Source: Christensenella sp964494645 (GTDB lineage: Bacteria; Bacillota; Clostridia; Christensenellales; Christensenellaceae). From it: a DNA stretch of 64,000 nt. How positions within the stretch are numbered: position 1 is the stretch's first letter; the number at the start of each line of letters is the position of its first letter. The stretch is taken from NCBI GenBank assembly GCA_964494645.1, contig CAZBSH010000003.1, positions 17,678-81,677 of the forward strand, read 5' to 3'. Made by a program: the position numbers and the translations under genes. This document shows, in pieces, positions 32,055-41,266 of this stretch. A model generated the notes under the pieces. That model ran no database searches and was not told the DNA's origin. It saw only the letters and a list, made by a program, of their open reading frames with translations.

Positions 32055-33017
32055 TCACACGACCGGCTGGCTATAAACCTGGTCCATACCTTCTGTCACC
32101 TCAGGTTTTTCGCTGTTCCTGCCAAACTCAATGCCGTCCATTACTTTCTTATAGACACGTTCTCTGATTTGTTCGTCAAGCTCGTCCGTCAGAGCTCCCT
32201 GCTCTTTTAGCTTCGCTTCGTACCGATAGATCGCATCTACATCCGGTTGCTTGAATCCCTCGATCGCCTCCGGCGTGTTGCGCGCGCTGTTCACGCTGTC
32301 CGTCCATTTGTTGGTAATACATTCGAGCAAGCACGGTCTGCCTCCAGCGCGGATGCTGTCCATAAATTCCGATGCTTTTTCAAAGATCACATCCGGATCG
32401 TTCCCGTCTACTGTCGCTCCCTGCATATCATATGCCATGGCACGTTTCGCAATACGATCTACCGCCGTCGTCTGTGTGCAATCGTTCCACATCTGGCGAT
32501 CGTTGAATTCGACAACATATAAAATCGGCAATTTTTGTACCGCCGCTAAGTTCATACTTTCATGGAATGTGCCGCGGTTGGTGGAACCTTCTCCGCCAAC
32601 ACATACACATGCCGCGCCATCACGTTTGGCCACAAAGCCCGCGCCCGCCGCAATTCCCCACTGCGCGCCTACGATCGCATTGCCTGTCAGCGCCTTTTTG
32701 CTGATATCCATCAAATGGATTTGCCCACCGCGTCCGCGCGTCGCACCGGTCACACGTCCGAACATCTCACCCCAAAACGCGTTATAGTCGCACCCACGCG
32801 CAAAGTAATGTCCACCACCGCGGTGTCCTGTAATCAGGTAATCCTTTTCGCTATACACCTGCGCCAGTGTCGCCGGGATTGCTTCCTGTCCCAGACAGGG
32901 AAGCATATGTCCTTCGATCTCGCCCTTTTTGTAAAGCTCCATCATCTTCAGTTCAGATTCTCTTATGAGCAACATCGTCTCATAAATCGTTAATTTTTGT
33001 TCCTTGGAAAGCTGCAT
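32055..33017 (-). CDS. ThDP-dependent dehydrogenase E1 alpha, divergent
   Basis: 320 aa, the short AcoA-like length. The ThDP region reads CVGGEGSTNRGTFHESMNLA (~135-155) and then VVEFNDRQMW. Canonical enzymes have GDG...NEGxFHExLN and ENNxY, so the Mg-binding Asp is Glu and the second motif is altered. Substrate entry residues HRGGGHYFARG (~65-75) keep the His. AGGAGG precedes the ATG. It is the first of E1a-E1b-E2-epimerase and has a candidate promoter of its own in the gap after the SorC gene. Confidence 0.87.
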   Translation of the reverse strand: MQLSKEQKLTIYETMLLIRESELKMMELYKKGEIEGHMLPCLGQEAIPATLAQVYSEKDYLITGHRGGGHYFARGCDYNAFWGEMFGRVTGATRGRGGQIHLMDISKKALTGNAIVGAQWGIAAGAGFVAKRDGAACVCVGGEGSTNRGTFHESMNLAAVQKLPILYVVEFNDRQMWNDCTQTTAVDRIAKRAMAYDMQGATVDGNDPDVIFEKASEFMDSIRAGGRPCLLECITNKWTDSVNSARNTPEAIEGFKQPDVDAIYRYEAKLKEQGALTDELDEQIRERVYKKVMDGIEFGRNSEKPEVTEGMDQVYSQPVV

Positions 33018-33057
33018 GATAACCTCCTGTGATCATTGTTAATGTGGTTCTATCCCT

Positions 33058-33119
33058 ATTGTTGCGCTTCGTTTGCACAAAGTCAATCAGCCAGCGCGGT
33101 TGTGTGCACATACGTGCAC
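33058..33119 (-). promoter_or_regulatory. internal promoter with palindrome upstream of E1 alpha
   Basis: On the minus strand TTGACT (33086-33081), 17 bp, AACAAT (33063-33058). About 50 bp upstream of the predicted start lies the perfect palindromic pair GTGCAC-atac-GTGCAC (33104-33119), just past the SorC stop codon. It would let the dehydrogenase genes be transcribed separately from the transport genes. The regulator could be the adjacent SorC protein. The -10 is weak. Confidence 0.45.
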
Positions 33120-33124
33120 GCGAT

Positions 33125-34105
33125 TCATCCTTCTCGTTCTCTTTCGAGCAATTCCAGCACAGAAAGCGCAACAACTTCCGTTGTGATGATCGTCGTAAAA
33201 TAGCCTCCCCTCGCCGCGGCAATGATAGATTTCACCTTATCTTTGCCCGCAGCAAGCGCCACCGTTTCAGGGATTGCCTTCAAAAGCTTTGGTTCGATGG
33301 TCATAACACGATCCTTCAAAATGGAATCCATCTCGTTGCCGCGCTCATCAAGCAAACAGCTGAACACTTCACCAAAACGCTCCTGCTTTTTTAAAATATT
33401 GCACTCTTTTGTAGAAAGGTAATTCTTGTAGAACGGAATATATACCTCGGGTTGGCAGGAACTAAGTCCAAAAAATGCAATGTCCAGTTTTTTGAAATAA
33501 TCGATATGGCTTTTGATTGCTTTTTCTTCCAGCAGCATGTCGTGCAGGACTTTATCCTTCACGATGTATGGGACAGGAAACAGCGACCATTGCGCACCCG
33601 CTTTGGTCGCAAGGCTTTTGACAATATCGTGTCCGTCCATATACCAGCTGTCAGCAACAGATTGTGACGCTGTACTACCTGATATCTGCACAAACAGGCT
33701 GTCATGATATTGCTGCTCAGGAGAGAACTCGCGCACCATCGTTTGCAGCGTCGTGCCCCAGTCAAGTCCCACCATCATACCGTCCTTTAAACGATCTGCA
33801 AGGTGCTTCGCCCCGGCCCTGCCCACATTTGTTTTGGATTCAAGAGCCGTTGTGCCCGAGCTCACAATAATACACTTCTTGATGTCCAATCCCTTGATGA
33901 TCTGCGCTTCCATGCTTTTGTAATAATGCGGTTTGTTGTTGACACGAAATTCTATGATATTAAGCTCTTTACAGCGTTTTAAGACACGCGACACTTTAAA
34001 ACGGGAAATATTGAATATCTTCGCAATCTCATCCTGCGACAATTCTCCCATATAATAAAGCGTTGCGATCTTTCCGTATGTTTCCCGCGTTTCGTCAAAT
34101 TTCAT
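33125..34105 (-). CDS. SorC/DeoR-type sugar-responsive transcriptional regulator
   Basis: 326 aa. N-terminal helix-turn-helix: YYMGELSQDEIAKIFNISRFKVSRVLKRC (~16-44). The C-terminal sugar-phosphate-binding domain (~60-320) resembles the SorC/glucosamine-6-P isomerase fold, with VGLDWGTTLQTMV (~110-122) and ALAAGKDKVKSIIAAARGGYFTTIIT (~285-310). Such proteins bind phosphorylated sugars made by the operon's kinase. It is embedded in the middle of the operon rather than at the end. Candidate targets are the palindromes at 33104 and 42930. Confidence 0.88.
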   Translation of the reverse strand: MKFDETRETYGKIATLYYMGELSQDEIAKIFNISRFKVSRVLKRCKELNIIEFRVNNKPHYYKSMEAQIIKGLDIKKCIIVSSGTTALESKTNVGRAGAKHLADRLKDGMMVGLDWGTTLQTMVREFSPEQQYHDSLFVQISGSTASQSVADSWYMDGHDIVKSLATKAGAQWSLFPVPYIVKDKVLHDMLLEEKAIKSHIDYFKKLDIAFFGLSSCQPEVYIPFYKNYLSTKECNILKKQERFGEVFSCLLDERGNEMDSILKDRVMTIEPKLLKAIPETVALAAGKDKVKSIIAAARGGYFTTIITTEVVALSVLELLEREREG

Positions 34106-34141
34106 CTGTTATCCACCATTATCCTGTCCGGCGTTATACCG

Positions 34142-35089
34142 TCATCCCATACTATTTGCGTATGCGGCGTCGATCACAGCAAGCTCCTCGCTTGTCAGCT
34201 CCCAATCCGCCGCCTGCGCATTCTCAATTGCCGTCTGTGCCCTTGTCGCACCCAAAAGCGCACATGTCACACCTCTTTGCGAGAGCACCCAATTGATGGA
34301 TACCTGCGCAATAGAGACCTTCCTTGCGTCCGCGACCTCCCTTAACGTCTCTAACAGCCGCTGGCATTTTGACCACATTGGCTCTTCATAATACGGATAA
34401 AATGATCCTCGCAGCTCATTGCCGCCAATGCCGATCTTATCCATCTTGCCTGACAATATCCCACCTCCGAGTGATCCGTATGTAAGGACGCCAAGACCGT
34501 TTTGCGCACAAAAAGCGAGCACGCCATCCTCAAACGATTGACGGTTTAAAAGACTTAACGGCGGTTGTACACTCGCGATGTCCGCTACGTCGACAGCCAC
34601 TTTTATCTCCTCCACAAAGAAATTCGATACACCAATCGCACGAATTTTGCCTTCTTCCTTAAAGCGCACCATCGTTTCCAGCGCCGCTTCAAGCGGAGTA
34701 TTATGATCCGGCCAGTGGATCTGGTACAAATCAATATAATCCGTCTTCAAGTTGCGCAGCGATTCTTCCAACTCGCAGCGCATGACGTTGGGATCGGAAC
34801 ACTTGACGTAATTGCCGCCATACGCGCGCAGCACCCCCACCTTAGTCGCAAGGATCACCTTATCTCGTATGCCCTTGATCGCCTCACCTACGACTTTCTC
34901 CGCGGTACAGTCCTCTCCATATGCGCGTGCCGTATCTACCAGATTCACGCCGCATTCCACCGACGCGTGAATCGCGCCGATCGCGCGGTCTTTATCCACA
35001 TCGCCAAAAAAATCATTTCCCATGGCCCATGTGCCGTGCGCAATGACCGAAACATCAATCCCGCTTTTTCCCAATTTCTGATATCTCAT
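34142..35089 (-). CDS. aldo/keto reductase
   Basis: 315 aa. The AKR tetrad is visible: Asp and Tyr in LVDTARAYGE (~50-59), Lys in ILATKVG (~80), His in LYQIHWPD (~118). The NAD(P) end is RAIGVSNF and LLGATRAQTAIENAQAA. It would interconvert a carbonyl and an alcohol on a sugar-like compound. It lies between the class II aldolase and the SorC regulator, so it probably handles a pathway intermediate or aldehyde product. Confidence 0.9.
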   Translation of the reverse strand: MRYQKLGKSGIDVSVIAHGTWAMGNDFFGDVDKDRAIGAIHASVECGVNLVDTARAYGEDCTAEKVVGEAIKGIRDKVILATKVGVLRAYGGNYVKCSDPNVMRCELEESLRNLKTDYIDLYQIHWPDHNTPLEAALETMVRFKEEGKIRAIGVSNFFVEEIKVAVDVADIASVQPPLSLLNRQSFEDGVLAFCAQNGLGVLTYGSLGGGILSGKMDKIGIGGNELRGSFYPYYEEPMWSKCQRLLETLREVADARKVSIAQVSINWVLSQRGVTCALLGATRAQTAIENAQAADWELTSEELAVIDAAYANSMG

Positions 35090-35139
35090 TGTTTCTCCTC
35101 CGTTTTTTATGGATAAGACCGCACCTTACAGCACCCGTT

Positions 35140-35805
35140 CTATTTGATATGCTGTCCCACAACAGATTTCGCAAACTTGTGCGCGCGATCCGCTTCGTCC
35201 TCGTTCAGATAATACGCGTCACCCATTTGTTCCGCGATAAACGCAATTTGCGCCGACACCTCGCACGTAATAATATTTTCGATTGCTTCTTCTACCGTCG
35301 GACCACCCACCACAAGACCATGATTCCGAATGTTTACTGCATATCCGTTGCCCATCGTATCTACAATATCCTGCAAATACTCTTCGCTGTGCGGATCAGG
35401 GTGCACCCAATGCGTACAAGGCACAGGACCGCCTACCAGATTGCCATGCGTAGTCGTAACAACGGGGATCTCCCTGTTGCATACTGCAAACGCCGTAGCA
35501 TAACGCGAATGCGAATGCGTCACACAAAGTATATCCGGACGTTCGCGCAATACTTTTGTAAACATATCGCATGCGCACGATGGTCTGCGGTATCCGTCTA
35601 TCAATTCAAATGTCTCGATGTCGATCACGCACATATCATCCCAGCGCAGGTCTTCATATTCCATACCACTCGGAGTGATCACGCACAAATTTGTCTCCGG
35701 GTCACGTGCCGCAACCGTTCCGCCGGCCATAACGATCAGGTCATATGTGCGCAATCTCTTGCCCGCTTCCAAAACTCTCTCTCTCAATTCTCTTAACATC
35801 GCCAT
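35140..35805 (-). CDS. class II aldolase / ribulose-5-P 4-epimerase family enzyme
   Basis: 221 aa. Zn-binding His are in VTHSHSRYATAFA (~93-105) and NIRNHGLVVGG (~158-168); the N-terminus has MAGGTVAARDPETNLCVITPSG (phosphate-binding Gly/Ser region). The family includes L-fuculose-1-P and L-rhamnulose-1-P aldolases, and AraD/UlaF/SgbE epimerases; sequence reading does not separate these. Beside an UlaE-like 3-epimerase and an FGGY kinase, either a 4-epimerase or an aldolase makes a sensible route. Confidence 0.88.
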   Translation of the reverse strand: MAMLRELRERVLEAGKRLRTYDLIVMAGGTVAARDPETNLCVITPSGMEYEDLRWDDMCVIDIETFELIDGYRRPSCACDMFTKVLRERPDILCVTHSHSRYATAFAVCNREIPVVTTTHGNLVGGPVPCTHWVHPDPHSEEYLQDIVDTMGNGYAVNIRNHGLVVGGPTVEEAIENIITCEVSAQIAFIAEQMGDAYYLNEDEADRAHKFAKSVVGQHIK

Positions 35806-35837
35806 TGTTATTTCTCCTTCTGATAAAATAGTATGAA

Positions 35838-36134
35838 TTACGCTTCCACTCTTTCCAGCTTAAACACGACCGGCGAAAGCCCGTCCGAGCAAGCGGAATA
35901 CATCATGTTTGCCTGTTTGCAGTATGTAAGCTCTCCGCCAAAGCGCAGCGTCATAATAACCGGCCACAGATCATGCCATGCCCATGTGCAAAATCCTTCG
36001 GGCATTTTGCCGTCTACCTGAACCGTAAACTCCGCCCCTACGTCGAACGCGTGACAACCGCCGCTGTAATCGGGCAGTTCATCACAGTCAAACTTTCTGT
36101 ATACCGTTATCTTTATCGGATATTTTTGTGCCAT
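35838..36134 (-). CDS. TIGR04076-family small protein
   Basis: 98 aa. YPIKITVYRKFDCDELPDY near the start, then a GFCTWAWHDLWPVIMTLRFGG core and a Cys in the C-terminal YSACSDGLSPVVFKL. This is the pattern of the TIGR04076 family, whose function is unknown. Four cysteines may bind metal. It lies between E3 and the aldolase, so it could be an accessory factor of this pathway; nothing more can be said. Confidence 0.78.
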   Translation of the reverse strand: MAQKYPIKITVYRKFDCDELPDYSGGCHAFDVGAEFTVQVDGKMPEGFCTWAWHDLWPVIMTLRFGGELTYCKQANMMYSACSDGLSPVVFKLERVEA

Positions 36135-36155
36135 CTTTCTTTCCTCCTGTATGAT

Positions 36156-37541
36156 TTATACTTTGTGAATCGCCTTTTTATCAGCGTCCAAAATACTTTC
36201 GTGGATAAATTCCGAAATGGTCGGGTGTGCAAAGATCATTTGCGCGATATCCTCTTTTGTTGCCTCAAACTTGATCACTCCCGCAAACGGCGAGATCATC
36301 TCTGTTACATTCGCACCCGCCAGATGAATACCCAATACCGTTCCGTCACTTGCGTCAATCACAGCCTTAGAGAATCCATCGCGCATTCCTTCGATCATAG
36401 AGCGCCCGTTCGCCGAAGCTGAAAACGTTCCTGTCTTTACGACATATCCCTCTTCCACCGCTTTTTTCTCTGTATATCCCATCGCGGCCATCTCCGGGCT
36501 TGTATAAATGCAATACGGGACGATCCGCTCATCCATCTCCGCTTCGCCGCCAAATATATTATTAACAGCGATCTCCGCCTGATGGGAAGCCACATGCGCG
36601 AGCTGAATACCGCCCGTCACATCGCCGATCGCATAAATTCCGTCGACATTGGTACGGCATCCACCGTCAACAGGAACATTCCCGCGCTCGCCCATTACGA
36701 TTCCCGCCGCCTGTGCGTTCAAGCCATCCGTAACCGCGCGTCGTCCTGCCGCGATCAACACCTTATCCGCTGTCACACTTTTTTGCGTTCCATCCTTTTC
36801 ACTGTACGTCACACATACGCCCGCTCCCATATCCTCCGCGCTCTGCACCCTGCACGAAAGATGGATGTCCACGCCGTCCTTTTTCAGCACACGCTTCATC
36901 AACGCCGACAGCTCCTGATCCATCGTAGCAACCAGGTCGTCGAGCGCTTCCAAAATCGTTACCGTAACGCCCATTCGCGCAAACGCCTGCGCAAACTCAC
37001 ATCCAATCACGCCCCCGCCGATGACTGCCATACTTTCAGGCAGCGCCTCAAGCGCAAGCGCATGGTCTGAATTGATCCTGTTTTTCCCATCCGCCCTCAA
37101 AAACGGTAGGTTTGAAGGTGTGCTTCCCGTTGCGATAATAACATGTTGCGCCGCGATTTCCGTTTCACCGTCCGCCGTTTTGACCATTACGCGCTCGCGC
37201 GATAAAAACCGCGCTTCTCCTTTGATGATGTTGACGCCCACCTTGCCCAACAGAAATTCCACACCGCCGCGAAGCTGCTTCACGATCCCTTCCTTGCGAA
37301 GGGTAACCGCGGCATACTCTATCTGCGGGTCGCAGCCCGTAATTCCAAGTTCCGCAAAATGCTTCGCCTCATAAAAGAGATTCGCGCTGTGCAAGACCGC
37401 TTTGGTGGGAATGCATCCGCGATTTAGGCACGTACCGCCCATCTCGTCCTTTTCCACAAGCGTTACGCGCGCGCCCCGCTTTGCCGCAGCAATCGCCGCC
37501 ACATATCCTCCGGGTCCGCCGCCTATCACTAAAATATCCAT
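36156..37541 (-). CDS. dihydrolipoyl dehydrogenase (E3), sugar-operon complex
   Basis: 461 aa. FAD motif IGGGPGGYVAAIAAAKRGA (~6-24), redox disulfide GGTCLNRGCIPTK (~35-47), NAD motif VIGGGVIGCEFAQAF (~165-180), second FAD motif GIYAIGDVTGG (~295) and catalytic HPTISEFIHE near the C-terminus. It reoxidises the dihydrolipoyl group of E2, giving NADH. It has no N-terminal lipoyl domain, unlike the E3 at 53282. It is separated from its E1/E2 by four genes, an unusual split order. Confidence 0.92.
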   Translation of the reverse strand: MDILVIGGGPGGYVAAIAAAKRGARVTLVEKDEMGGTCLNRGCIPTKAVLHSANLFYEAKHFAELGITGCDPQIEYAAVTLRKEGIVKQLRGGVEFLLGKVGVNIIKGEARFLSRERVMVKTADGETEIAAQHVIIATGSTPSNLPFLRADGKNRINSDHALALEALPESMAVIGGGVIGCEFAQAFARMGVTVTILEALDDLVATMDQELSALMKRVLKKDGVDIHLSCRVQSAEDMGAGVCVTYSEKDGTQKSVTADKVLIAAGRRAVTDGLNAQAAGIVMGERGNVPVDGGCRTNVDGIYAIGDVTGGIQLAHVASHQAEIAVNNIFGGEAEMDERIVPYCIYTSPEMAAMGYTEKKAVEEGYVVKTGTFSASANGRSMIEGMRDGFSKAVIDASDGTVLGIHLAGANVTEMISPFAGVIKFEATKEDIAQMIFAHPTISEFIHESILDADKKAIHKV

Positions 37542-37584
37542 ATCCGCTCCTCCCAGTCGCTTGATTACATTCCCTTCGTTCGCT

Positions 37585-38607
37585 TCACGCTGCCGCTTCT
37601 TTTTTGCGTTCCTCTTCCTCGCGGCGCAATTCTACCAGGTTTTGTTGCTTGGCCTGTGACATGGAGTCAATACCAACCGCGATCAATAACACAACACCTT
37701 TGATCATCATCTGCCAGAACTCATTAAGCCCAACAGATACCAGCCCATAAGAGAGTACGCCCATGATAACTACGCCAAAGAACACACCCCATAACTTTCC
37801 GGAGCCGCCTGCCATAGAAATGCCGCCCAGCACACAGGCCGTTACCACTTCAAATTCATATCCGATGCCCGCGCGCGGCTGACCGGAGTTCATGCGCGAC
37901 AGCAGCAGGATACCCGCGATGCCTGTAAGTAACCCACTGATCATATAAACGGAATATTTTACTTTTTTGACATGAATGCCCGACAAACGCGCAACTTCTT
38001 CATTGCCGCCCACGCAATAGATATGTCGTCCATATACCGTTTTGTGCAAGATGATACCGCCGACTACAAATACCGCACCCATAACGATAACCGGGAACGG
38101 AACCGGTCCGACGCTGCCCTGACCGACAAAGCTGAATACCGACGGGATATTTTCGTATATCGGAATCGCGCCGGTAGAGATATAGACGATACCGCGCACG
38201 ATCTGCATCATTGCCAGCGTGACGATCAACGGCGGTATTTTGATTTCATTTACGAAGAAACCGTTTGCAACGCCCACACATGTGGCTGCCCCTACACCTA
38301 CCAAAGAGCCAACGATCGCGTTTGCCTCTTGCGTGCCGAACGGAACCGCCGCCATCACAAGCGCCGCAACCACAACGGCAAGCGCCATATTAGACCCAAC
38401 CGAAAGATCGATGCCTCCCGTAAGCATACAAAATGTCATACCTACTGCAATAATGCCCATAAAAGCAACCTGCTTCAGCAGTTCCATAATATTGCCCGGA
38501 TCCATAAAGTACGGGTTCAAAAGCGCAAATACAATGAAGAGCGCAATCAACACAATCACGATACCAAATTTTTTGAAAAATGCTCCTACTGATAATTTAC
38601 TATTCAT
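37585..38607 (-). CDS. RbsC-type sugar ABC transporter permease
   Basis: 340 aa with 8-10 helices of the BPD_transp_2 family. GGIDLSVGSNMALA (~65-78) and GGNEEVARLSGIHVKKVKYSVY (the EAA-like loop ~195-215) are RbsC-typical. The charged C-terminal tail is REEEERKKEAAA. It forms the membrane channel with the double-domain ATPase encoded just upstream, whose stop overlaps this start by 4 bp (ATGA). Confidence 0.92.
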   Translation of the reverse strand: MNSKLSVGAFFKKFGIVIVLIALFIVFALLNPYFMDPGNIMELLKQVAFMGIIAVGMTFCMLTGGIDLSVGSNMALAVVVAALVMAAVPFGTQEANAIVGSLVGVGAATCVGVANGFFVNEIKIPPLIVTLAMMQIVRGIVYISTGAIPIYENIPSVFSFVGQGSVGPVPFPVIVMGAVFVVGGIILHKTVYGRHIYCVGGNEEVARLSGIHVKKVKYSVYMISGLLTGIAGILLLSRMNSGQPRAGIGYEFEVVTACVLGGISMAGGSGKLWGVFFGVVIMGVLSYGLVSVGLNEFWQMMIKGVVLLIAVGIDSMSQAKQQNLVELRREEEERKKEAAA

Positions 38608-40097
38608 GCCAGTTCTCCTTTTTTTGATGACGCCATGGTCAAAAGTCTTTCCTGATTCAGTTCCTCGCGCGATACTTCACCCACGATCTCTCCTTCATGC
38701 ATCACGATGGCGCGGTCGCTCATACCGATCAACTCCGGCAACTCCGAGCTGATCATAATAATGCTTTTTCCCTGCATCGCAAGGCGGTCCATCAGCTCAT
38801 ATATCTCTGCTTTTGCCCCTACATCAATGCCGCGCGTGGGTTCATCAATAATGATGATATCCGACTTGGTCGCCATCCACTTTGCAAGCACGACCTTCTG
38901 TTGGTTGCCGCCCGACAAATTACGAACGAGCTGTTTTCCGGAGGGTGTCTTAATGGATATCATCTTGATATATTCCTCGACGACCTTCTTTTCCTCTTCA
39001 CTTGAGATGAATCCGTTTTTGGTAAGGGATTTCAAAATGATCATCGAAAGGTTAAAGTCGATCCCCATATTAAGCAGCAATCCCTGTGCCTTTCTATCTT
39101 CAGGCAGCAGCGATATTCCGTAACGGATCGCGTCCGTAGGCGATTTGATTTTTGCCTTCTCCCCCTTGATATAAATATCGCCAAGGTAGTTATCCGCGCC
39201 AAATATCATGCGTACGAGCTCTGTGCGTCCCGCGCCCACCAGACCGGTGATCCCAAGGATCTCTCCCTTGCGCAGCGAAAAGCTTGCGCCCTTCACATGC
39301 TCGTTGTACAAATCTTTTACTTCCATCACAACATCATCATACACAGTGCGGTTGCAAGGATACGTCCCTGTAAGCTCGCGCCCGACCATCATGCGGATGA
39401 GCATCTCTTTATCCATCTCGCCGATAGGCTTGGTGTCTATGTACTGTCCGTCCCGAAATACTGTTACCGTGTCCGCGATCTCAAAAATTTCTTCCAGTCT
39501 ATGTGAAATGTAAATAATTGCCGTACCTTCCGCCTTCAGCCGCCTGATCAGCTCAAATAAAGCCTTCAGCTCGCGGTTTGTGAGCGTTGCGGACGGTTCG
39601 TCCATCACAATGATTTTTGCCTCATTTAAAATTGCTTTTGCGATCTCTGTCAATTGCTGATACGCGACGCTCAGGTCTTTGACAGGCGTCGCCGGATCGA
39701 CATCCATATTGAGCTGCTCAAATATCTCTTTGGAACGCTTGACCATTTCCGTTTTGTTCGAAAATATGCCCTTTTTGATCTCTTTCCCAAAAAACATATT
39801 TTCTTCGATCGACATCAGAGGAACCAAATTAAATTCCTGATAGATCACGCTGATTCCCATCTTCATGGCTTCATGGGGCGAATAATTCTTATATTCCTGC
39901 CCATCAAATACAATCGAACCGCCATCCCGCTTGACAGCGCCCGCCAATATTTTGATCAAGGTAGATTTTCCCGCGCCATTCTCTCCGATCAGCGCGTGCA
40001 CCTCTCCTTTTTTAAGGGTAAAATTAACGTTTTCAAGCGCCACCACCCCGGGATACAACTTCGTGATCCCTTTCATTTCCAATATATTATCCTGCAT
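38604..40097 (-). CDS. RbsA-type sugar ABC transporter ATPase (two ATPase domains)
   Basis: 497 aa from the ATG at 40097, which has GGAGGC in front; a frame to 40193 adds 32 unlikely residues. First half: Walker A GENGAGKST (~36-44), signature-like LSVAYQQLTEIAKA, Walker B IIVMDEPSATLT. Second half: degenerate Walker A GLVGAGRTELV, signature LSGGNQQKVVLAKW (~395) and Walker B IIIDEPTRGIDVGAK. This is the CUT2 pattern for pentoses, ribose or galactosides. Confidence 0.93.
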   Translation of the reverse strand: MQDNILEMKGITKLYPGVVALENVNFTLKKGEVHALIGENGAGKSTLIKILAGAVKRDGGSIVFDGQEYKNYSPHEAMKMGISVIYQEFNLVPLMSIEENMFFGKEIKKGIFSNKTEMVKRSKEIFEQLNMDVDPATPVKDLSVAYQQLTEIAKAILNEAKIIVMDEPSATLTNRELKALFELIRRLKAEGTAIIYISHRLEEIFEIADTVTVFRDGQYIDTKPIGEMDKEMLIRMMVGRELTGTYPCNRTVYDDVVMEVKDLYNEHVKGASFSLRKGEILGITGLVGAGRTELVRMIFGADNYLGDIYIKGEKAKIKSPTDAIRYGISLLPEDRKAQGLLLNMGIDFNLSMIILKSLTKNGFISSEEEKKVVEEYIKMISIKTPSGKQLVRNLSGGNQQKVVLAKWMATKSDIIIIDEPTRGIDVGAKAEIYELMDRLAMQGKSIIMISSELPELIGMSDRAIVMHEGEIVGEVSREELNQERLLTMASSKKGELA

Positions 40098-40204
40098 GTT
40101 TGCCTCCGGTCCTTTCCGGCAATGCGATTGTGTAATTGCCCGCAAAACTGATAGTATAAGGTATGCGGGAGAGGGGCTGCTCCCTCTCCGCATACAGAGA
40201 TATC

Positions 40205-41254
40205 TTATTCGTATTGTTTCAAATACTCTTGCGCGTTGGCTTTTGTTACTTCTTCAAAGCTGCAATACTGTACCTTCTCAAACTCTTTGCCTGCAAGTGC
40301 GTCCGCGCAGATCTGGAACGCTGTGTTACCGATCTCCAAGTTATTAAGAGCAACCGTCCCGCGGTACATCCCGCCTTCTAAAATGTATCCAAATGCCTGT
40401 GGGACGCCATCAGCGCCGATCACACAGTATTTTGCCTGGTCTTCCGGCTTCACTTTTGCCTTCAATACTTCGTAAGCGCCAATTGCGCCTGTATCATCAG
40501 AATCCGCAAGAAATAATCTCGTGTTTGGATTTCCCGCCAAAATCGCCTCTGTAGACTTCATCGCGGATTCCACATCAATAGAATTCTGGTCATTGACAAT
40601 CTTTGCCGTGGGATAGAATTCCTTGACCGCATCTTCCATACCACGACCGCGATCAATACCCGGCAGATAATCGTGTATCCTCAGAAGCGCTACTTCAAGT
40701 TCTTCATCCGGGAAATTCTCCGCCATATACTGCGCGCCCATTTTTCCGATCTCATATCCGTACTGATACTCGTCCACCAGCATATTTGCCGTCGCATTTT
40801 GCAGTTCGATGTACATTGATACCAGCGCAACGCCGTTTTCCGTACAGCGCTTCGCCACATCCTCAAGTGTGGGACCGTCGATCGTAACAACGATGATGCC
40901 ATTCACGCCGGAGTTCATCATTGTTTCAATAAGCTGAAGCTGCTTGTTTGCGTCGCCGTTCGCGTCTGCGACCACAAGTTCCACGCCCGCCGCATCGCAT
41001 TTTGCTTTGATCGCTCTTTCCATGACCTGATACATCTGCCATGATTGCACATTATGTACCAATCCCAGTTTTTTAAAGTCTCCCGCCGCAAGTTTTGCCG
41101 CCGGCTTGTCTGCGGCAGCGCTTTCACCTGCCGCAGTCGCTTCCTGTGTCGCCTGTGCGGACGAACCCTGCGCGGGCTGATCGACCGGCGTACATGCCGC
41201 AAGCATGAATACCACTACAAGGATTACTGCCAAAACCATCGATAACTTTTTCAT
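40205..41254 (-). CDS. RbsB-type sugar-binding lipoprotein
   Basis: 349 aa. Signal peptide with lipobox LAAC (Cys ~21), a low-complexity Gln/Ala/Glu linker (~25-55), then a Peripla_BP_4 domain. KLGLVHNVQSWQMYQVMERA starts it, GIIVVTIDGPTLEDVAK follows (~95), and FLADSDDTGAIGAYEVL lies in the second lobe. It captures the substrate outside the cell for the RbsA/RbsC pair. The ligand is likely a pentose or related sugar, unproven. The ~105-bp gap before the ATPase gene may allow higher expression of the binding protein. Confidence 0.92.
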   Translation of the reverse strand: MKKLSMVLAVILVVVFMLAACTPVDQPAQGSSAQATQEATAAGESAAADKPAAKLAAGDFKKLGLVHNVQSWQMYQVMERAIKAKCDAAGVELVVADANGDANKQLQLIETMMNSGVNGIIVVTIDGPTLEDVAKRCTENGVALVSMYIELQNATANMLVDEYQYGYEIGKMGAQYMAENFPDEELEVALLRIHDYLPGIDRGRGMEDAVKEFYPTAKIVNDQNSIDVESAMKSTEAILAGNPNTRLFLADSDDTGAIGAYEVLKAKVKPEDQAKYCVIGADGVPQAFGYILEGGMYRGTVALNNLEIGNTAFQICADALAGKEFEKVQYCSFEEVTKANAQEYLKQYE

Positions 41255-41266
41255 TGTTTCCTCCTC

